Below, piece after piece: positions 44,702 to 54,256 of a stretch of 64,000 nucleotides of DNA (position 1 is its first letter; each line of letters begins with the position of its first letter). The stretch lies in the NCBI RefSeq assembly GCF_027587175.1, contig NZ_JAPCID010000045.1, positions 1 to 64,000 on the forward strand, in the 5' to 3' direction. A program made the position numbers and the translations under genes. The notes under the pieces were generated by a model. The model was not told where the DNA came from. It saw only the letters and a program-made list of their open reading frames with translations, and did no database searches. The stretch comes from Solirubrobacter deserti. GTDB lineage: Bacteria > Actinomycetota > Thermoleophilia > Solirubrobacterales > Solirubrobacteraceae.

Positions 44702-45657
44702 AGAACGAAGATGTGACGCCCGACTTCGAGCGCGACGGAGACGAGCAGGAGCTTGGCTATCCCGAGCTCGACGACAGGCCCGCGGCTCGGGATCTGTGCG
44801 ATCGCCTCAATCGGCGGATCGACACGGCGGAAGACGGTCACGTCCTGCTGGAGGCGTACTGGCTTGCCTTGGCTTACGTGCTGCACCGGGAGCTCGGCAT
44901 GCCGGTGCTGGCCGCCGACTGCGAGATGCCGATCGCCGAACAACTCGAGCGCCAGCGTGGCAGGACGCAGCCGGCTGACCCGCTCGCGGGCTTGGACGTC
45001 TTTCTCACGTGGCCGATCGACGAACACCGCATCGCCGCCGTGTGGCGCAGCGACTGGGGCCATCAGGCTTCCGCGCGGGCGCCGCTGGAACCGATCGAAA
45101 TCGGGTTCAACACGGAGATCGGCCGCAACCCTGAGGTGCGCGCCGGCTGGCTGCCGCCCGGAGCCGTCGGCGCGCAACTGCGGGACCGCGCCGGGGTGTG
45201 GCACGAGGCGCGCGCAGATCACCAGGTGTGGTTATGCGTGCTGCCGCAGCGCGCCGGTCAGCGTGATCCCGCGATTCGCTACCTGGAGCTGGGTGGCGCG
45301 ATCTTCCAACGCCTCGAACACCCGGACGCCCTTCCGGCGTTGTGGCCCGCCCAGGCCCCCGGGCCGCCCGAGCTCAGCCAGTCCACGGACGGCGTGCTCG
45401 CGTACACCGCCGAAGACTGGTACGTCGTGACCCAGAGCCACACCGGCATCGAGACCCACGCCGCGTTCCGGCCACTCACGGGGACGATTCTCGGCCAACC
45501 GTACGCGTTCGGGCTCGAGAATACGGACGACGGCCGCTGGCGCGCCGTTGCCGTTTGCGCCTCATTCACGGTCGATGTCGAGGCTGGAGGCCGGCCCCCT
45601 GAACGGCTCGACCTGGTAGCGATCGATTCGCCCCCGGCTGGACAACCGGCCCACTGA
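44551..45657 (+). CDS. hypothetical protein
   Basis: 368 residues from ATG 44551 (MDDDAALVEAVAAAVAPEYR); GTG 44545 is also possible. Acidic and soluble, with no signal peptide. Two parts are visible: an N-terminal helical half (LEAYWLALAYVLHRELGMPV) and a C-terminal half with beta-type sequence (EDWYVVTQSHTGIETHAAFR). No family recognised. Its promoter would lie in or near the inverted repeat. Confidence 0.55.
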   Translation: MDDDAALVEAVAAAVAPEYRALVVSDAAGLLLDTYYDGEAEQLVPLALELKNEDVTPDFERDGDEQELGYPELDDRPAARDLCDRLNRRIDTAEDGHVLLEAYWLALAYVLHRELGMPVLAADCEMPIAEQLERQRGRTQPADPLAGLDVFLTWPIDEHRIAAVWRSDWGHQASARAPLEPIEIGFNTEIGRNPEVRAGWLPPGAVGAQLRDRAGVWHEARADHQVWLCVLPQRAGQRDPAIRYLELGGAIFQRLEHPDALPALWPAQAPGPPELSQSTDGVLAYTAEDWYVVTQSHTGIETHAAFRPLTGTILGQPYAFGLENTDDGRWRAVAVCASFTVDVEAGGRPPERLDLVAIDSPPAGQPAH

Positions 45658-45693
45658 CCGATGAGTTTCGCGCGCCGTGTTGGTCTACGCGGC

Positions 45694-46257
45694 ATGCGGA
45701 AACTGAGCTACGGCATGAGCGTGAGCCTGGACGGCTACATCGCCGCGCCCGGGGACGACCTGAGCTGGGGCGTCCCGAGCGACGAGCTGTTCCAGTTCTG
45801 GTCTGACCGGGTGGAAGCGACAGGCCTGGCGCTGTACGGGCGCAAGCTGTGGGAGGGAATGAGCTCGCACTGGCCGACCGCCGACCAGCAGCCGGGCGTC
45901 ACACCGGCGCACATCGAGTTCGCCAACCGCTGGCGGGACATGCCGAAGGTGGTGTTCTCCTCGACGATCAGCACGGTCGGCTGGAACGCCCGCGTTGTCA
46001 CCGGTGACGCGGTCGCCGAGATCCGCCGGCTCAAGGCCGAGGATGGCGGCCCCATGGACATCTGCGGTGCCACGCTCGCCGCTACGGCCATGCGGGCCGG
46101 GCTGATCGACGAGTACGCGATTGTCACCCACCCGGTGCTCGTCGGCGGCGGTACGCCGTTCTTCACGGCGCTGGACGACTGGGTGAACCTGAGGTTGGTG
46201 GAGACCGGGACGTTTCCCGGCGGGGTGTTACTGACCCGGTACGAGACGAGGCGCTGA
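45694..46257 (+). CDS. dihydrofolate reductase family protein (RibD C-terminal type)
   Basis: 187 residues from ATG 45694 (MRKLSYGMSVSLDGYIAAPG); the frame also allows ATG 45661. GLALYGRKLWEGMSSHW, VVFSSTISTVGWN and MDICGATLAATAMRAGLIDE are the family landmarks, ending HPVLVGGGTPFF. NADPH-dependent reductase fold; reaction unknown. Confidence 0.85.
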   Translation: MRKLSYGMSVSLDGYIAAPGDDLSWGVPSDELFQFWSDRVEATGLALYGRKLWEGMSSHWPTADQQPGVTPAHIEFANRWRDMPKVVFSSTISTVGWNARVVTGDAVAEIRRLKAEDGGPMDICGATLAATAMRAGLIDEYAIVTHPVLVGGGTPFFTALDDWVNLRLVETGTFPGGVLLTRYETRR

Positions 46258-46305
46258 GGGCTCAGGGGGTGCCGTCCCACCGTCGTCCCGCCGTATAACT
46301 CCGGC

Positions 46306-46659
46306 ATGGCAGGGCACCGGATCTACAGCATGAGCGTCGCGAGCGTCTACCCGCACTACGTCACCAAGGCCGAGAAGAAGGGCCGGACGAAGGAAGAGGT
46401 GAACGAGATCCTCTGCTGGCTGACCGGATACGACGAGCGCGAGCTCGGCGAGCAACTGGAGCGAGGCACGGACTTCGAGCGGTTCTTCGCCGAGGCGCCT
46501 GCGCTGAACCCGTCGCGCAAGCTCATCACCGGCGTGATCTGCGGCGTCCGCGTGGAGGACATCGAGGAACCGCTCATGCAGGAGATCCGCTATCTCGACA
46601 AGCTCGTCGACGAGCTCGCGCGCGGCAAGGCGATGGAGAAGATCCTGCGCGCGCCGTGA
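46306..46659 (+). CDS. DUF2200 family protein
   Basis: 117 residues from ATG 46306. The opening [20 protein letters not shown] is characteristic of DUF2200, followed by [20 protein letters not shown] and [21 protein letters not shown] small cytosolic conserved protein of unknown function. Complete. Confidence 0.85.
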   Translation: MAGHRIYSMSVASVYPHYVTKAEKKGRTKEEVNEILCWLTGYDERELGEQLERGTDFERFFAEAPALNPSRKLITGVICGVRVEDIEEPLMQEIRYLDKLVDELARGKAMEKILRAP

Positions 46660-46708
46660 TCGCGCGACGCGGGCGCGGCGCCGGCTGCGCTTTTAGGGTT
46701 CGGTTCGA

Positions 46709-49375
46709 GTGAGACGAACCGGGAACACGCTCGTCGGGCGCGAGGACGAGCTCGGGCTCGTCGACGCGCTGCTGGCGCGCGGCGGTGAGGCGCTGCTGCT
46801 GCACGGGGACCCGGGCGTCGGCAAGAGCGCGATCGCGGCCGCCGCGACGGCGAAGGCGCGCGCGGCCGGCGCGACCGTCCTGACGACGACCGGGATGCCG
46901 GCGGAGCCCGAGCTCCCGTACACGTCGCTGCAGCCGCTGCTGTGGCCGGTGCTCGACGACGCCGCCGGCCTCCCGGCGCCGCAGCGGGCCGCGCTGGACG
47001 CGGCGCTGGGGCTCTCCGCGGACGCGCCGAAGGACCCGTTCCGGACCGGGATGGCGGTGCTCAACCTGCTCGGTGACGCGGCCGAGCGGGCGCCGGTGGT
47101 GGTCGTGGTGGAGGATGCGCACTGGCTGGACGAGGCGACGACGGAGGTGCTCGCGTTCGTCGCGCGGCGGATCGAGGATGACCCGATCGCGATGCTCATC
47201 ACGTCGCGCGAGAACGTCCCGCGCCCGTTCCGCGCCCTCCCGTCGCGCGCGGTCGCGCCGCTTGTGCCGGCGGCCGCGGAAGCGCTGCTGCACGAGCTGG
47301 ACACCGAGCTCGCCCCCGCGACGCGGACGCGCATCCTCGAACAGGCGCAGGGCAACCCGCTCGGGCTCGTCGAGCTGCTGGCGAGCGCCGCTCGCGCGCA
47401 GGCCGAGCCGGAGCTGCCGGCCTGGCTGCCGCTGAGCACGCGGCTGGAGCGCACGTTCAGCGCGCGCGTCGCGGACCTCCCCGAAGGGACGCGGGCCGCG
47501 CTGCTCGTGGCCGGGCTGACCGATCGGGCTGACGTGACCGAGGTGCTCGCGGCGGCTTCGGTGCTCGCCGGCGCGCCGCTGACGCTCGACGCGCTCACGC
47601 CCGCGGTCGAGGCGGGGCTGATCGAGGTCGGGGAGCTGCGGATCGCGTTCGGACATCCGCTGATGCGCAGCGCGATCGTTCAGAGCGGGTCCGAGACACG
47701 GCGGCGCGGCGCACACGAGGCGCTGGCGGCGACGCTCGATCCAGCGCGTTCGCTCGGGCATCGTGTGGCCGCGGCGGCGGGGGTCGACGACGCGCTCGCC
47801 GACGAGCTCGCGCGGCTCGCCCACGCCGCGCAGCGACGCGGCTCGATGGTGCGCGCGGCCGAGACGCTCGGCCGCGCGGCGGCGCTCACCGGGGAAGAGA
47901 CGCGGCGGGGCGCGCGCCTGCTCGACGCGGCCGAGCTCGCGCTGGACGTCGGCCGCGAAGACCTCGTCGAGCGCCTGCTCGCGGACGCCGCGCCGCTCCT
48001 CCTCGCCCCTGACGACCAGCAACGGCGGCTGTGGCTGCAGCGGACCGCGAGCCGGCGGGCGCCGGCGCCGGCGTGGTTCGAGGCGCACCTGGACCGGATC
48101 GAGCAGCTCGACGATCCCGCGCGCGCGTCGCAGGCATTGCTGTCCGTGGCGTTCCGGGCGTGGTGGTCGGACGTGCCGCGCCCGGTACGGGAGCGGTTGG
48201 TCGCCGCCGCCCGTTCGCTCCCGCCCGGCTCGCCGCCGTTGATCGTGGCGATGGTGCTCGCGCTCGTCGCGCCGGCCGATTACGGGTACGAGATCGGCCA
48301 GAGCCTGAAGCGGATTGACCCGGACGAGGTGGCCGCCGAGTTGCTGCGGCTGGGCGCCGTGATGTGCACGATCGTCGGGACGTTCGAGCGCGGCGTGACC
48401 CTCGGGGACCGCGCGCTGGAGCGGCTGCGGGCGCGCGGCCGGTACGGGCTGCTCGCGACGGCGCTGGTGGGTCGCGCGTGGGCGGGCGTGTTCGCTGGGT
48501 CGTGGACGGCATCGCTGGCGGCGGCGCAGGAGGCCGAGGCCGTCGCGCGTGAGACCGATCAGCCGCTGTGGGTGGTCGCGGCGCTGTCGGCGCAGGCCGC
48601 GCTCACGGGCGCGCGCGGGGAGCTCGATGCGGCGCTCGCGCTCGCCGACCGCGCCGACGCGCGGCTCGCGCCCGGTGCCGCCGACGGCATGCGGACGATG
48701 AGCGAGGTCGCGCGCGGGCTGGCGCAGCTGGCCGCGGGTGAGCCACGGGCGGCGCTGGCGCACTTCGAGCGCGTGCTGTCCACGGGCACGGAGTTCGTCG
48801 CGCGCTGGATCGTCGCCGACGCGGTGGACGCTGCCGTGGCGGCCAACGCGTACGACGCCGGCCGCTCGCTGCTGGCGCAGGCCGAGACGTTCGCGGGACC
48901 GTCGCGGCACCTGCGCGCCTCGCTGGCCTACGCGCGGCTGGTGCTCACGCCCGAGGAGGCGGCCGCGAAGGCCGCGTTCGAGGCGTCCGCGGAGATCCCG
49001 GCGCTGCGCGCACGCGTGCAGCTCGCGCACGGTGGCTGGTTGCGCCGCAACCGACGGCCCGGCGAGGCGCGCGCGTTGCTGCGCGCTGCGCGGGACACGT
49101 TCGAGGCGCTCGACATGGGCGCCCCGGCCGAGCGGGCGCGCGGCGAGCTGCGCGCGGCGGGCGAGGCCGTGCGCGTCGCCGACGTCGACGTCATGCGGGT
49201 GCTCTCACCGCAGGAGCTGCAGATCGCGCGGCTCGCCGCGGACGGGCTCTCCAACCGCGACATCGGCCAGGCGCTGTACCTCTCGCACCGCACGATCGGC
49301 TCGCATCTGTACCGCATCTTCCCCAAGCTCGGGGTTGCCTCGCGCGGCGAGCTACGCGCGCTGATCGCTCAGTAG
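46709..49375 (+). CDS. LuxR-family regulator with AAA ATPase domain (LAL type)
   Basis: 888 residues from GTG 46709 (VRRTGNTLVGREDELGLVDA). Walker A GDPGVGKSAI at 33-42, Walker B VVVVVEDAHWLDE, a long helical-repeat middle, then the C-terminal LuxR DNA-binding domain (LSPQELQIARLAADGLSNRD, RTIGSHLYRIFPKLGVASRG). Convergent with the next LAL gene, overlapping it by seven bases. Confidence 0.9.
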   Translation: MRRTGNTLVGREDELGLVDALLARGGEALLLHGDPGVGKSAIAAAATAKARAAGATVLTTTGMPAEPELPYTSLQPLLWPVLDDAAGLPAPQRAALDAALGLSADAPKDPFRTGMAVLNLLGDAAERAPVVVVVEDAHWLDEATTEVLAFVARRIEDDPIAMLITSRENVPRPFRALPSRAVAPLVPAAAEALLHELDTELAPATRTRILEQAQGNPLGLVELLASAARAQAEPELPAWLPLSTRLERTFSARVADLPEGTRAALLVAGLTDRADVTEVLAAASVLAGAPLTLDALTPAVEAGLIEVGELRIAFGHPLMRSAIVQSGSETRRRGAHEALAATLDPARSLGHRVAAAAGVDDALADELARLAHAAQRRGSMVRAAETLGRAAALTGEETRRGARLLDAAELALDVGREDLVERLLADAAPLLLAPDDQQRRLWLQRTASRRAPAPAWFEAHLDRIEQLDDPARASQALLSVAFRAWWSDVPRPVRERLVAAARSLPPGSPPLIVAMVLALVAPADYGYEIGQSLKRIDPDEVAAELLRLGAVMCTIVGTFERGVTLGDRALERLRARGRYGLLATALVGRAWAGVFAGSWTASLAAAQEAEAVARETDQPLWVVAALSAQAALTGARGELDAALALADRADARLAPGAADGMRTMSEVARGLAQLAAGEPRAALAHFERVLSTGTEFVARWIVADAVDAAVAANAYDAGRSLLAQAETFAGPSRHLRASLAYARLVLTPEEAAAKAAFEASAEIPALRARVQLAHGGWLRRNRRPGEARALLRAARDTFEALDMGAPAERARGELRAAGEAVRVADVDVMRVLSPQELQIARLAADGLSNRDIGQALYLSHRTIGSHLYRIFPKLGVASRGELRALIAQ

Positions 49376-51933
49376 CCGAGCCGCTCGAGCGCGGCACCGA
49401 CGTTCGCGCGCGACGACACGTCCAGCTTGGGGAAGATCTTGCCGAGGTGATGCCCGACCGTGCGCGGCGACAGGGCGAGGTCCGCTGCGATCGCCGGGTT
49501 CGTCAGCCCGCGCGCGACCAGCCGCGCGATCTCCAGCTCCCGCGGCGTGAGCCGGTCGACGGTGGCCTCTGACCGGTGTGCCGTCTCGGCCGTCGCGGCG
49601 AGCTCGCGCTGCGCCTTCTCCGCCCACGGCTTCGCGCCCAGCCGTTCGAACGTGGCCGCCGCCGCCCGCAGCGGCGTGCGCGAGTCCGCCGGCCGCCGGT
49701 TCCGCCGCACCCGCATCCCGTGCACGAGCAACATGCGTGCGTGCGCCAGCGGGACGTCCTCGCCGATCACCGCCGCCGCTCGTTCGAACGCCGCGTCCGC
49801 GTCGCCGTCCTCGGCGAGCACGAGTGTCGCGTGCGCCTGCGCGAGCGCGGCCCGATCGCCGGCGGCCGCGAGCTGGTCGCGCACGAACGCGCGCTCTTCG
49901 TCGGTCGTCGCCGATTCGGCGAGGTCGTCGAGCGCCGTGAGCGCCGTGCCGAGGTCGTAGGCCGGGTCCGTCGGGTCGAACGGACGCCGCAGGTGCGCGA
50001 ACGCCTCGCCCGGCCGGCCCGCTCCGAGCGCCAGCGCGCCGCGGGCCTGCTGCACGGCGGCGAGCACGGACGCCCCCTTCACGCGCAACGCGATCCGCTC
50101 GGCCTCGCCCGCGTGCTCCTCCGCGGCGTCCTCGTCGCCGCGCAGCGCCGCGATCCGCGCGAGCGCCGTCCGCGCCAGCGCGCCCCACAGCGGCTGGCGA
50201 ACCTGGCGGCACAGCGCCGCCGACTCCAGCCCGTCCTCCCAGGCGCGGTCGAGGTCCGAGACGCCGAGCCGCGCGTGCGCGGCGAGCGCGAGCACCTGCC
50301 CGAGCCGCGTCCGGCGCCGCTGCGCCCGCAGCTCGTGCACGGCCCGCTCGAGCAGCGCCGCGGCGCCGCGCAGGTCGCCGGTGACGAGCGCGAGGTACCC
50401 GCGCAGCGCGAGCGCGACGGGCTGCTCGGCGCCTCGAGTGGTCGATTTCCCACGGTATGCGAGGGAAACCGAGCGGTCGGTGGGGCGCCCGTCCGCGGCG
50501 ACCGTGAGCGTCGGCGCGGACACGAGCGCCTCGTGCGCGAGCGCGGCGCCGTCGCCGGCCGAGGCCTGCGTCTCGGTCGTTGCGCGCCACCACAGGCGCA
50601 GCGCGAGCTCCGGGTCGACGCAGGTGCGCGCGGTGGCGGCGAGTGTGCCCGGTGACACGCGTGGCCGCAGCACGAGCGCGCGGACGCGACCCGTGTCGTC
50701 GACGTGGGCCGGGACGACGTCCTCGAGCAGGCGGGTCGCGACATCCACCCCGCCGATCTCGGCCGCGAGCTCGGCGGCCAGCAGCAGTCGCCGGCTGCGC
50801 TCGGGGCCGGCCGGAGTGAGGTTCGCCGCGCGGCGCAGGCCGGCGGCGGCACGCTCGTAGTCGCCGCGGTCCCGCGAGCGCAGCGCGACCGCCTCCAATT
50901 CGCTCGCCAGCCCTTCGTCGGTGCCGGGCGCGCCGACGACCCGGTGCCACACCGCCCGGTCCGGGTCCCGCGCCGCGATCCCCGCGGCCAGCGCCGCGTG
51001 CCCCGCGGCCCGCGCCGCCGGGCTCGCCGCGTGCCGCACGGCCGAGCGCGTCAACGGATGCGCGAACCGCAACCGGTCCCCGTCGACCTCGACCAAGCCG
51101 GCCGCCACGGCCGGCGCGAGCACGTCCGCCGTCGCAGCGCCGGCGGCGGCGAGCACGTCGTGCAGCCGCTCGGCGTCGTCGAGCGCGGCCAGCAACAGCG
51201 CGTGAGCGCACGCGGACGGCAGGTCCTCGGCGCCGAACGCCTCCTCCAGCGCAGGCGTCAACGGCGCCCAGGAGCCGAGCAGCACGCCGTCCCCCACTGC
51301 CGCATAGGCCGCCGGCAGCTCCATCAGCGCCAGCGGGCGACCCGCCGCTTCGCGCAGCACGCGCTCGCGGACCAGCAGCGGCAACGTGTCGTCCAGCAGC
51401 GCGGCGGCCGAGACCGGGTCGAGCGGGCCCACGACCAGCTCGTCGACCCCGGCGACCCCGTCACCGTGCCCACCGAGCAGCACCGGGACGCCGACGCCCG
51501 CGCCGATGAACGCGCTGATCGCCGCGCGGCTCTCGGCGTCGACCCACTGCCAGTCGTCGACGCACACCACGCCAGGCTCGGCGTCGCGCGCCAAGGCGAC
51601 GAGCGCCGCAGCCACCTCGTCAGCCGGGACGACGCCTTCGCTGAACCCGAAGGACGCGCGCAGCGCCTCGCCCGGCTCAGCCGGCAGCGCCTCCACCGCG
51701 CGCCGCAGTGGCCGCAGCAGCGCGTGCAGCCCCGCGTACGGGAACCCGGACTCGGCCTCCACGCCGACAGCGCGCAGCACGCCCAGCCCGCGCGCGCCTG
51801 CCTTCTCGACTGCCCCGTCGAGCAGCGCGCTCACGCCGCACCCGCGCGGCCCGCGCACCATCAAGGCACCACCGGCACGGAGGACCTCGTCCAGCCGCGC
51901 CAGCTCGTCTTCACGCCCGATCAGCGTCCCCAT
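49369..51933 (-). CDS. LuxR-family regulator, LAL type, with degenerate Walker A
   Basis: 854 residues from ATG 51933. Same architecture as its convergent neighbour, with Walker B VVCVDDWQWVD and a C-terminal LuxR domain (LTPRELEIARLVARGLTNPA, LGKIFPKLDVSSRANV). The Walker A motif reads GPRGCGVSALL at 28-38, so the lysine that contacts ATP phosphates is valine; ATP binding is doubtful. It lies 15 bases downstream of the hydrolase operon on the same strand and could be its last gene and its regulator. Confidence 0.85.
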   Translation of the reverse strand: MGTLIGREDELARLDEVLRAGGALMVRGPRGCGVSALLDGAVEKAGARGLGVLRAVGVEAESGFPYAGLHALLRPLRRAVEALPAEPGEALRASFGFSEGVVPADEVAAALVALARDAEPGVVCVDDWQWVDAESRAAISAFIGAGVGVPVLLGGHGDGVAGVDELVVGPLDPVSAAALLDDTLPLLVRERVLREAAGRPLALMELPAAYAAVGDGVLLGSWAPLTPALEEAFGAEDLPSACAHALLLAALDDAERLHDVLAAAGAATADVLAPAVAAGLVEVDGDRLRFAHPLTRSAVRHAASPAARAAGHAALAAGIAARDPDRAVWHRVVGAPGTDEGLASELEAVALRSRDRGDYERAAAGLRRAANLTPAGPERSRRLLLAAELAAEIGGVDVATRLLEDVVPAHVDDTGRVRALVLRPRVSPGTLAATARTCVDPELALRLWWRATTETQASAGDGAALAHEALVSAPTLTVAADGRPTDRSVSLAYRGKSTTRGAEQPVALALRGYLALVTGDLRGAAALLERAVHELRAQRRRTRLGQVLALAAHARLGVSDLDRAWEDGLESAALCRQVRQPLWGALARTALARIAALRGDEDAAEEHAGEAERIALRVKGASVLAAVQQARGALALGAGRPGEAFAHLRRPFDPTDPAYDLGTALTALDDLAESATTDEERAFVRDQLAAAGDRAALAQAHATLVLAEDGDADAAFERAAAVIGEDVPLAHARMLLVHGMRVRRNRRPADSRTPLRAAAATFERLGAKPWAEKAQRELAATAETAHRSEATVDRLTPRELEIARLVARGLTNPAIAADLALSPRTVGHHLGKIFPKLDVSSRANVGAALERLGY

Positions 51934-51948
51934 GCACCGCGAACCATC

Positions 51949-52599
51949 TCAGGTTCGGCGGGTCGCGCGGAAAAACACGCCCGCGACCTCGGCGGCGTGC
52001 GTGTGCAGGACAGCGTGGGTGGCGTCGAGCTCCATTACCGCGGAGCCCGCGCGCGCCGCCATCTCCCGCTGCGCGCCCGCGGCGACGAACCCGTCGCGCC
52101 CGGCCACCACGAACCACGACGGCACCCGCGCCCACGCCGGGTCCGCAGCCGGCTCGTCGAGCGCCCCCGGCAGCACGGGCCGCTGCAGCGCGGCCTCTCC
52201 GCCCACCACGTCGTGGTACCGGTCCCGCGCGACCAACAGCTCGATCGCCCCGCCGCGCGCGACGCCCGGCCGCAGCGTCTCCAGCACCGGCGCGCCCAGC
52301 CAGCTCACGCACGTCTCCCCCGCCGCCGGAGCGAAGGCGGCGACGTACACGAGCCCGACCACGTTCGGCGCGTCCACGCCGGTGATCACCGACCCGCCGT
52401 AGTCGTGCCCGCCGAGCACGACCGGCCCGTCCATGGAACGCGCGAGCGACGCCACGTAGGTGGCGTCGCTCGTCAACCCCGTCAGCGGGTTCGCAACCGC
52501 GATCGCCTCGATCCCCTCGCGCTGCAGCGCGGCGATGACGCGCGCCCACACGGACGTCTCACCGAACGCACCGTGCACGAGGAGGACCGACGCGCGCAC
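51949..52599 (-). CDS. alpha/beta hydrolase with Asp nucleophile
   Basis: 216 residues from GTG 52599, whose G is shared with the TAG of the gene upstream. VLLVHGAFGETSVWARVIAA gives the oxyanion region, LGGHDYGGSV places Asp at the nucleophile position, and the catalytic His is near LDATHAVLHTH. The Asp elbow suggests dehalogenase or epoxide-hydrolase-like chemistry rather than an esterase. No signal peptide. Closely related to the upstream gene, which has Ser instead. Confidence 0.8.
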   Translation of the reverse strand: MRASVLLVHGAFGETSVWARVIAALQREGIEAIAVANPLTGLTSDATYVASLARSMDGPVVLGGHDYGGSVITGVDAPNVVGLVYVAAFAPAAGETCVSWLGAPVLETLRPGVARGGAIELLVARDRYHDVVGGEAALQRPVLPGALDEPAADPAWARVPSWFVVAGRDGFVAAGAQREMAARAGSAVMELDATHAVLHTHAAEVAGVFFRATRRT

Positions 52600-53387
52600 T
52601 ACTTGCCTCGGGCCGCCTGGAGGATCAGCTCGGTCGTGATCGCCGGCTCGGACATCATCACCACGTGCGAGGCGTTGCGGACCTCCCACGTGCGGGCCTT
52701 CGCACGCTTGGCCATCGCCCGCAGGTTGCCGGTGCCGATCGTGTTGTCGCGGGTCGGGACCAGCGCCCACGACGGGATCGACGCCCACGCCGGCACCCCC
52801 GACCCCTCGCCCAGCGTCACCAGCGAGGCGGGCCGCTGCGAGACCGCCATCACGTTCGTCACGCGCCGGGGGAGATCGGCCGCAAAGATCTCGCGGAACA
52901 GGTCCTGCTTGATCGTGCCCTCCGTGCCGGGCGGCGTGCCGTCGCCCACCAGGTCGAGGGCCTTGAGGCCGAGCATCGCTCCGCCCGCGGCGGGCGTCAG
53001 CTGCTGCACCGTCTCACCCTGCGCGGGAGCGAACGCCGCCGCGTAGACGAGCGCCTTGACGTTCGGATTGCCGGTCGCCGCGTTCGTGATGACGACGCCG
53101 CCGTAGGAGTGGCCCACGAGCACGACCGGGCCGCTGATGTGCTCGAGCAGGCGGCGCAGGGACGCCGCGTCCGCGGTCACGCCGCGCAGCGGGTTGGCCG
53201 GCGCGAGCACGTTGTAGCCGCGGTCCTGCAGACGCTCGGTGACGTCGTTCCAGCCGGACGCGTCCGCGAACGCCCCGTGCACCAAGACGATCGTGGGCTT
53301 GGGCGGCCACGTCTTCTTCGTCTTCGCCCCAGCGGGCGCGGCGAACACCAGGAGGGCGGCAACGACCGCCAGAACCACACGCTTCAT
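52599..53387 (-). CDS. exported alpha/beta hydrolase (Ser nucleophile)
   Basis: 262 residues from ATG 53387; the start overlaps the upstream stop (TGATG). Signal peptide [39 protein letters not shown], then LVGHSYGGVVITNAA with the nucleophile Ser, and His in RNASHVVMMS. A secreted paralogue of the next gene downstream (52599). Substrate unknown; possibly an ester or lactone. Confidence 0.85.
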   Translation of the reverse strand: MKRVVLAVVAALLVFAAPAGAKTKKTWPPKPTIVLVHGAFADASGWNDVTERLQDRGYNVLAPANPLRGVTADAASLRRLLEHISGPVVLVGHSYGGVVITNAATGNPNVKALVYAAAFAPAQGETVQQLTPAAGGAMLGLKALDLVGDGTPPGTEGTIKQDLFREIFAADLPRRVTNVMAVSQRPASLVTLGEGSGVPAWASIPSWALVPTRDNTIGTGNLRAMAKRAKARTWEVRNASHVVMMSEPAITTELILQAARGK

Positions 53388-54253
53388 CAGGCCACCCCAG
53401 CTTCCGTGTTGGCGACCACCCCGACGTCCTCCCCGCGCGCGAACGCGAGCAGGTCGGCGGAGAGCTCGTCCTTGTGCGTGTCCGTGATGCCGTGCGGCGC
53501 CCCCGGATAGACCTTCAGCCGCGCGCCCGCGACGCGCGCCGCGGACGCCTGCCCGCCGACCGTGAACGGCACGACCTGGTCGTCGTCGCCGTGGATGACC
53601 AGCGTCGGCACGTCCACCCGGTCCAAGTCCTCGCGCATGTCGGTCGCGGAGAACGCCGCGATCGAGTCGTACGCGTTCTTGTGCCCCGACTGCAGCCCTT
53701 GGCGCCAGAACGCGGCGCGGATGCCTTCGGAGATCGACACGCCGTCGCGGTTGTGGCCGAAGAACGGCCCGTCCGCCAGGTCGCGGTAGAGCTGCGAGCG
53801 GTCGGCCAGCGAGCCCGCGCGGATGCCGTCGAAGACCTCGATCGGCACGCCGCCCGGGTTGTCTTCGGTGAGCAGCATGAACGGCGGGACCGCGCTCACG
53901 AGCACGAGCTTGGCCACCCGATCGGTGCCGTGCCGGCCGATGTACCGGGTGACCTCGCCGCCGCCCGTGGAGAAGCCGACCAGGATCACGTCGCGCAGGT
54001 CCAGCGCCTCGATCAGCGCCGCCAGATCGTCCGCGTAGTGGTCCATGTCGTTGCCGTCCCACACCTGCGTGGAGCGACCGTGGCCGCGGCGGTCGTGCGC
54101 GATCGCGCGGAAGCCGTTGTCGGCGAGGTAGAGCTGCTGCGCCTCCCACGAGTCGCTGTTGAGCGGCCACCCGTGGGCCATGACGACCGGCTGGCCGGAG
54201 CCCCAGTCCTTGTAGAAGATCTCGACGCCGTCGGGAGTGCTGATGAACGGCAT
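53387..54253 (-). CDS. alpha/beta hydrolase, non-heme chloroperoxidase type
   Basis: 288 residues from ATG 54253 (GTG 54256 also possible). The opening [46 protein letters not shown] and the elbow [11 protein letters not shown] are typical of the cofactor-free haloperoxidase/esterase group. The Asp lies near [10 protein letters not shown] and the His in PGAPHGIT. Cytosolic. Second gene of the four-hydrolase run. Confidence 0.9.
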   Translation of the reverse strand: MPFISTPDGVEIFYKDWGSGQPVVMAHGWPLNSDSWEAQQLYLADNGFRAIAHDRRGHGRSTQVWDGNDMDHYADDLAALIEALDLRDVILVGFSTGGGEVTRYIGRHGTDRVAKLVLVSAVPPFMLLTEDNPGGVPIEVFDGIRAGSLADRSQLYRDLADGPFFGHNRDGVSISEGIRAAFWRQGLQSGHKNAYDSIAAFSATDMREDLDRVDVPTLVIHGDDDQVVPFTVGGQASAARVAGARLKVYPGAPHGITDTHKDELSADLLAFARGEDVGVVANTEAGVA

Positions 54254-54256
54254 CAC

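Noticed and set aside
46574-49030. 818-codon minus-strand open frame
   Set aside because: Antisense to the LuxR-ATPase gene at 46709; Arg/His-rich composition typical of a shadow frame.
50704-53046. 780-codon plus-strand open frame
   Set aside because: Crosses parts of three minus-strand genes with clear domains; no domain of its own.
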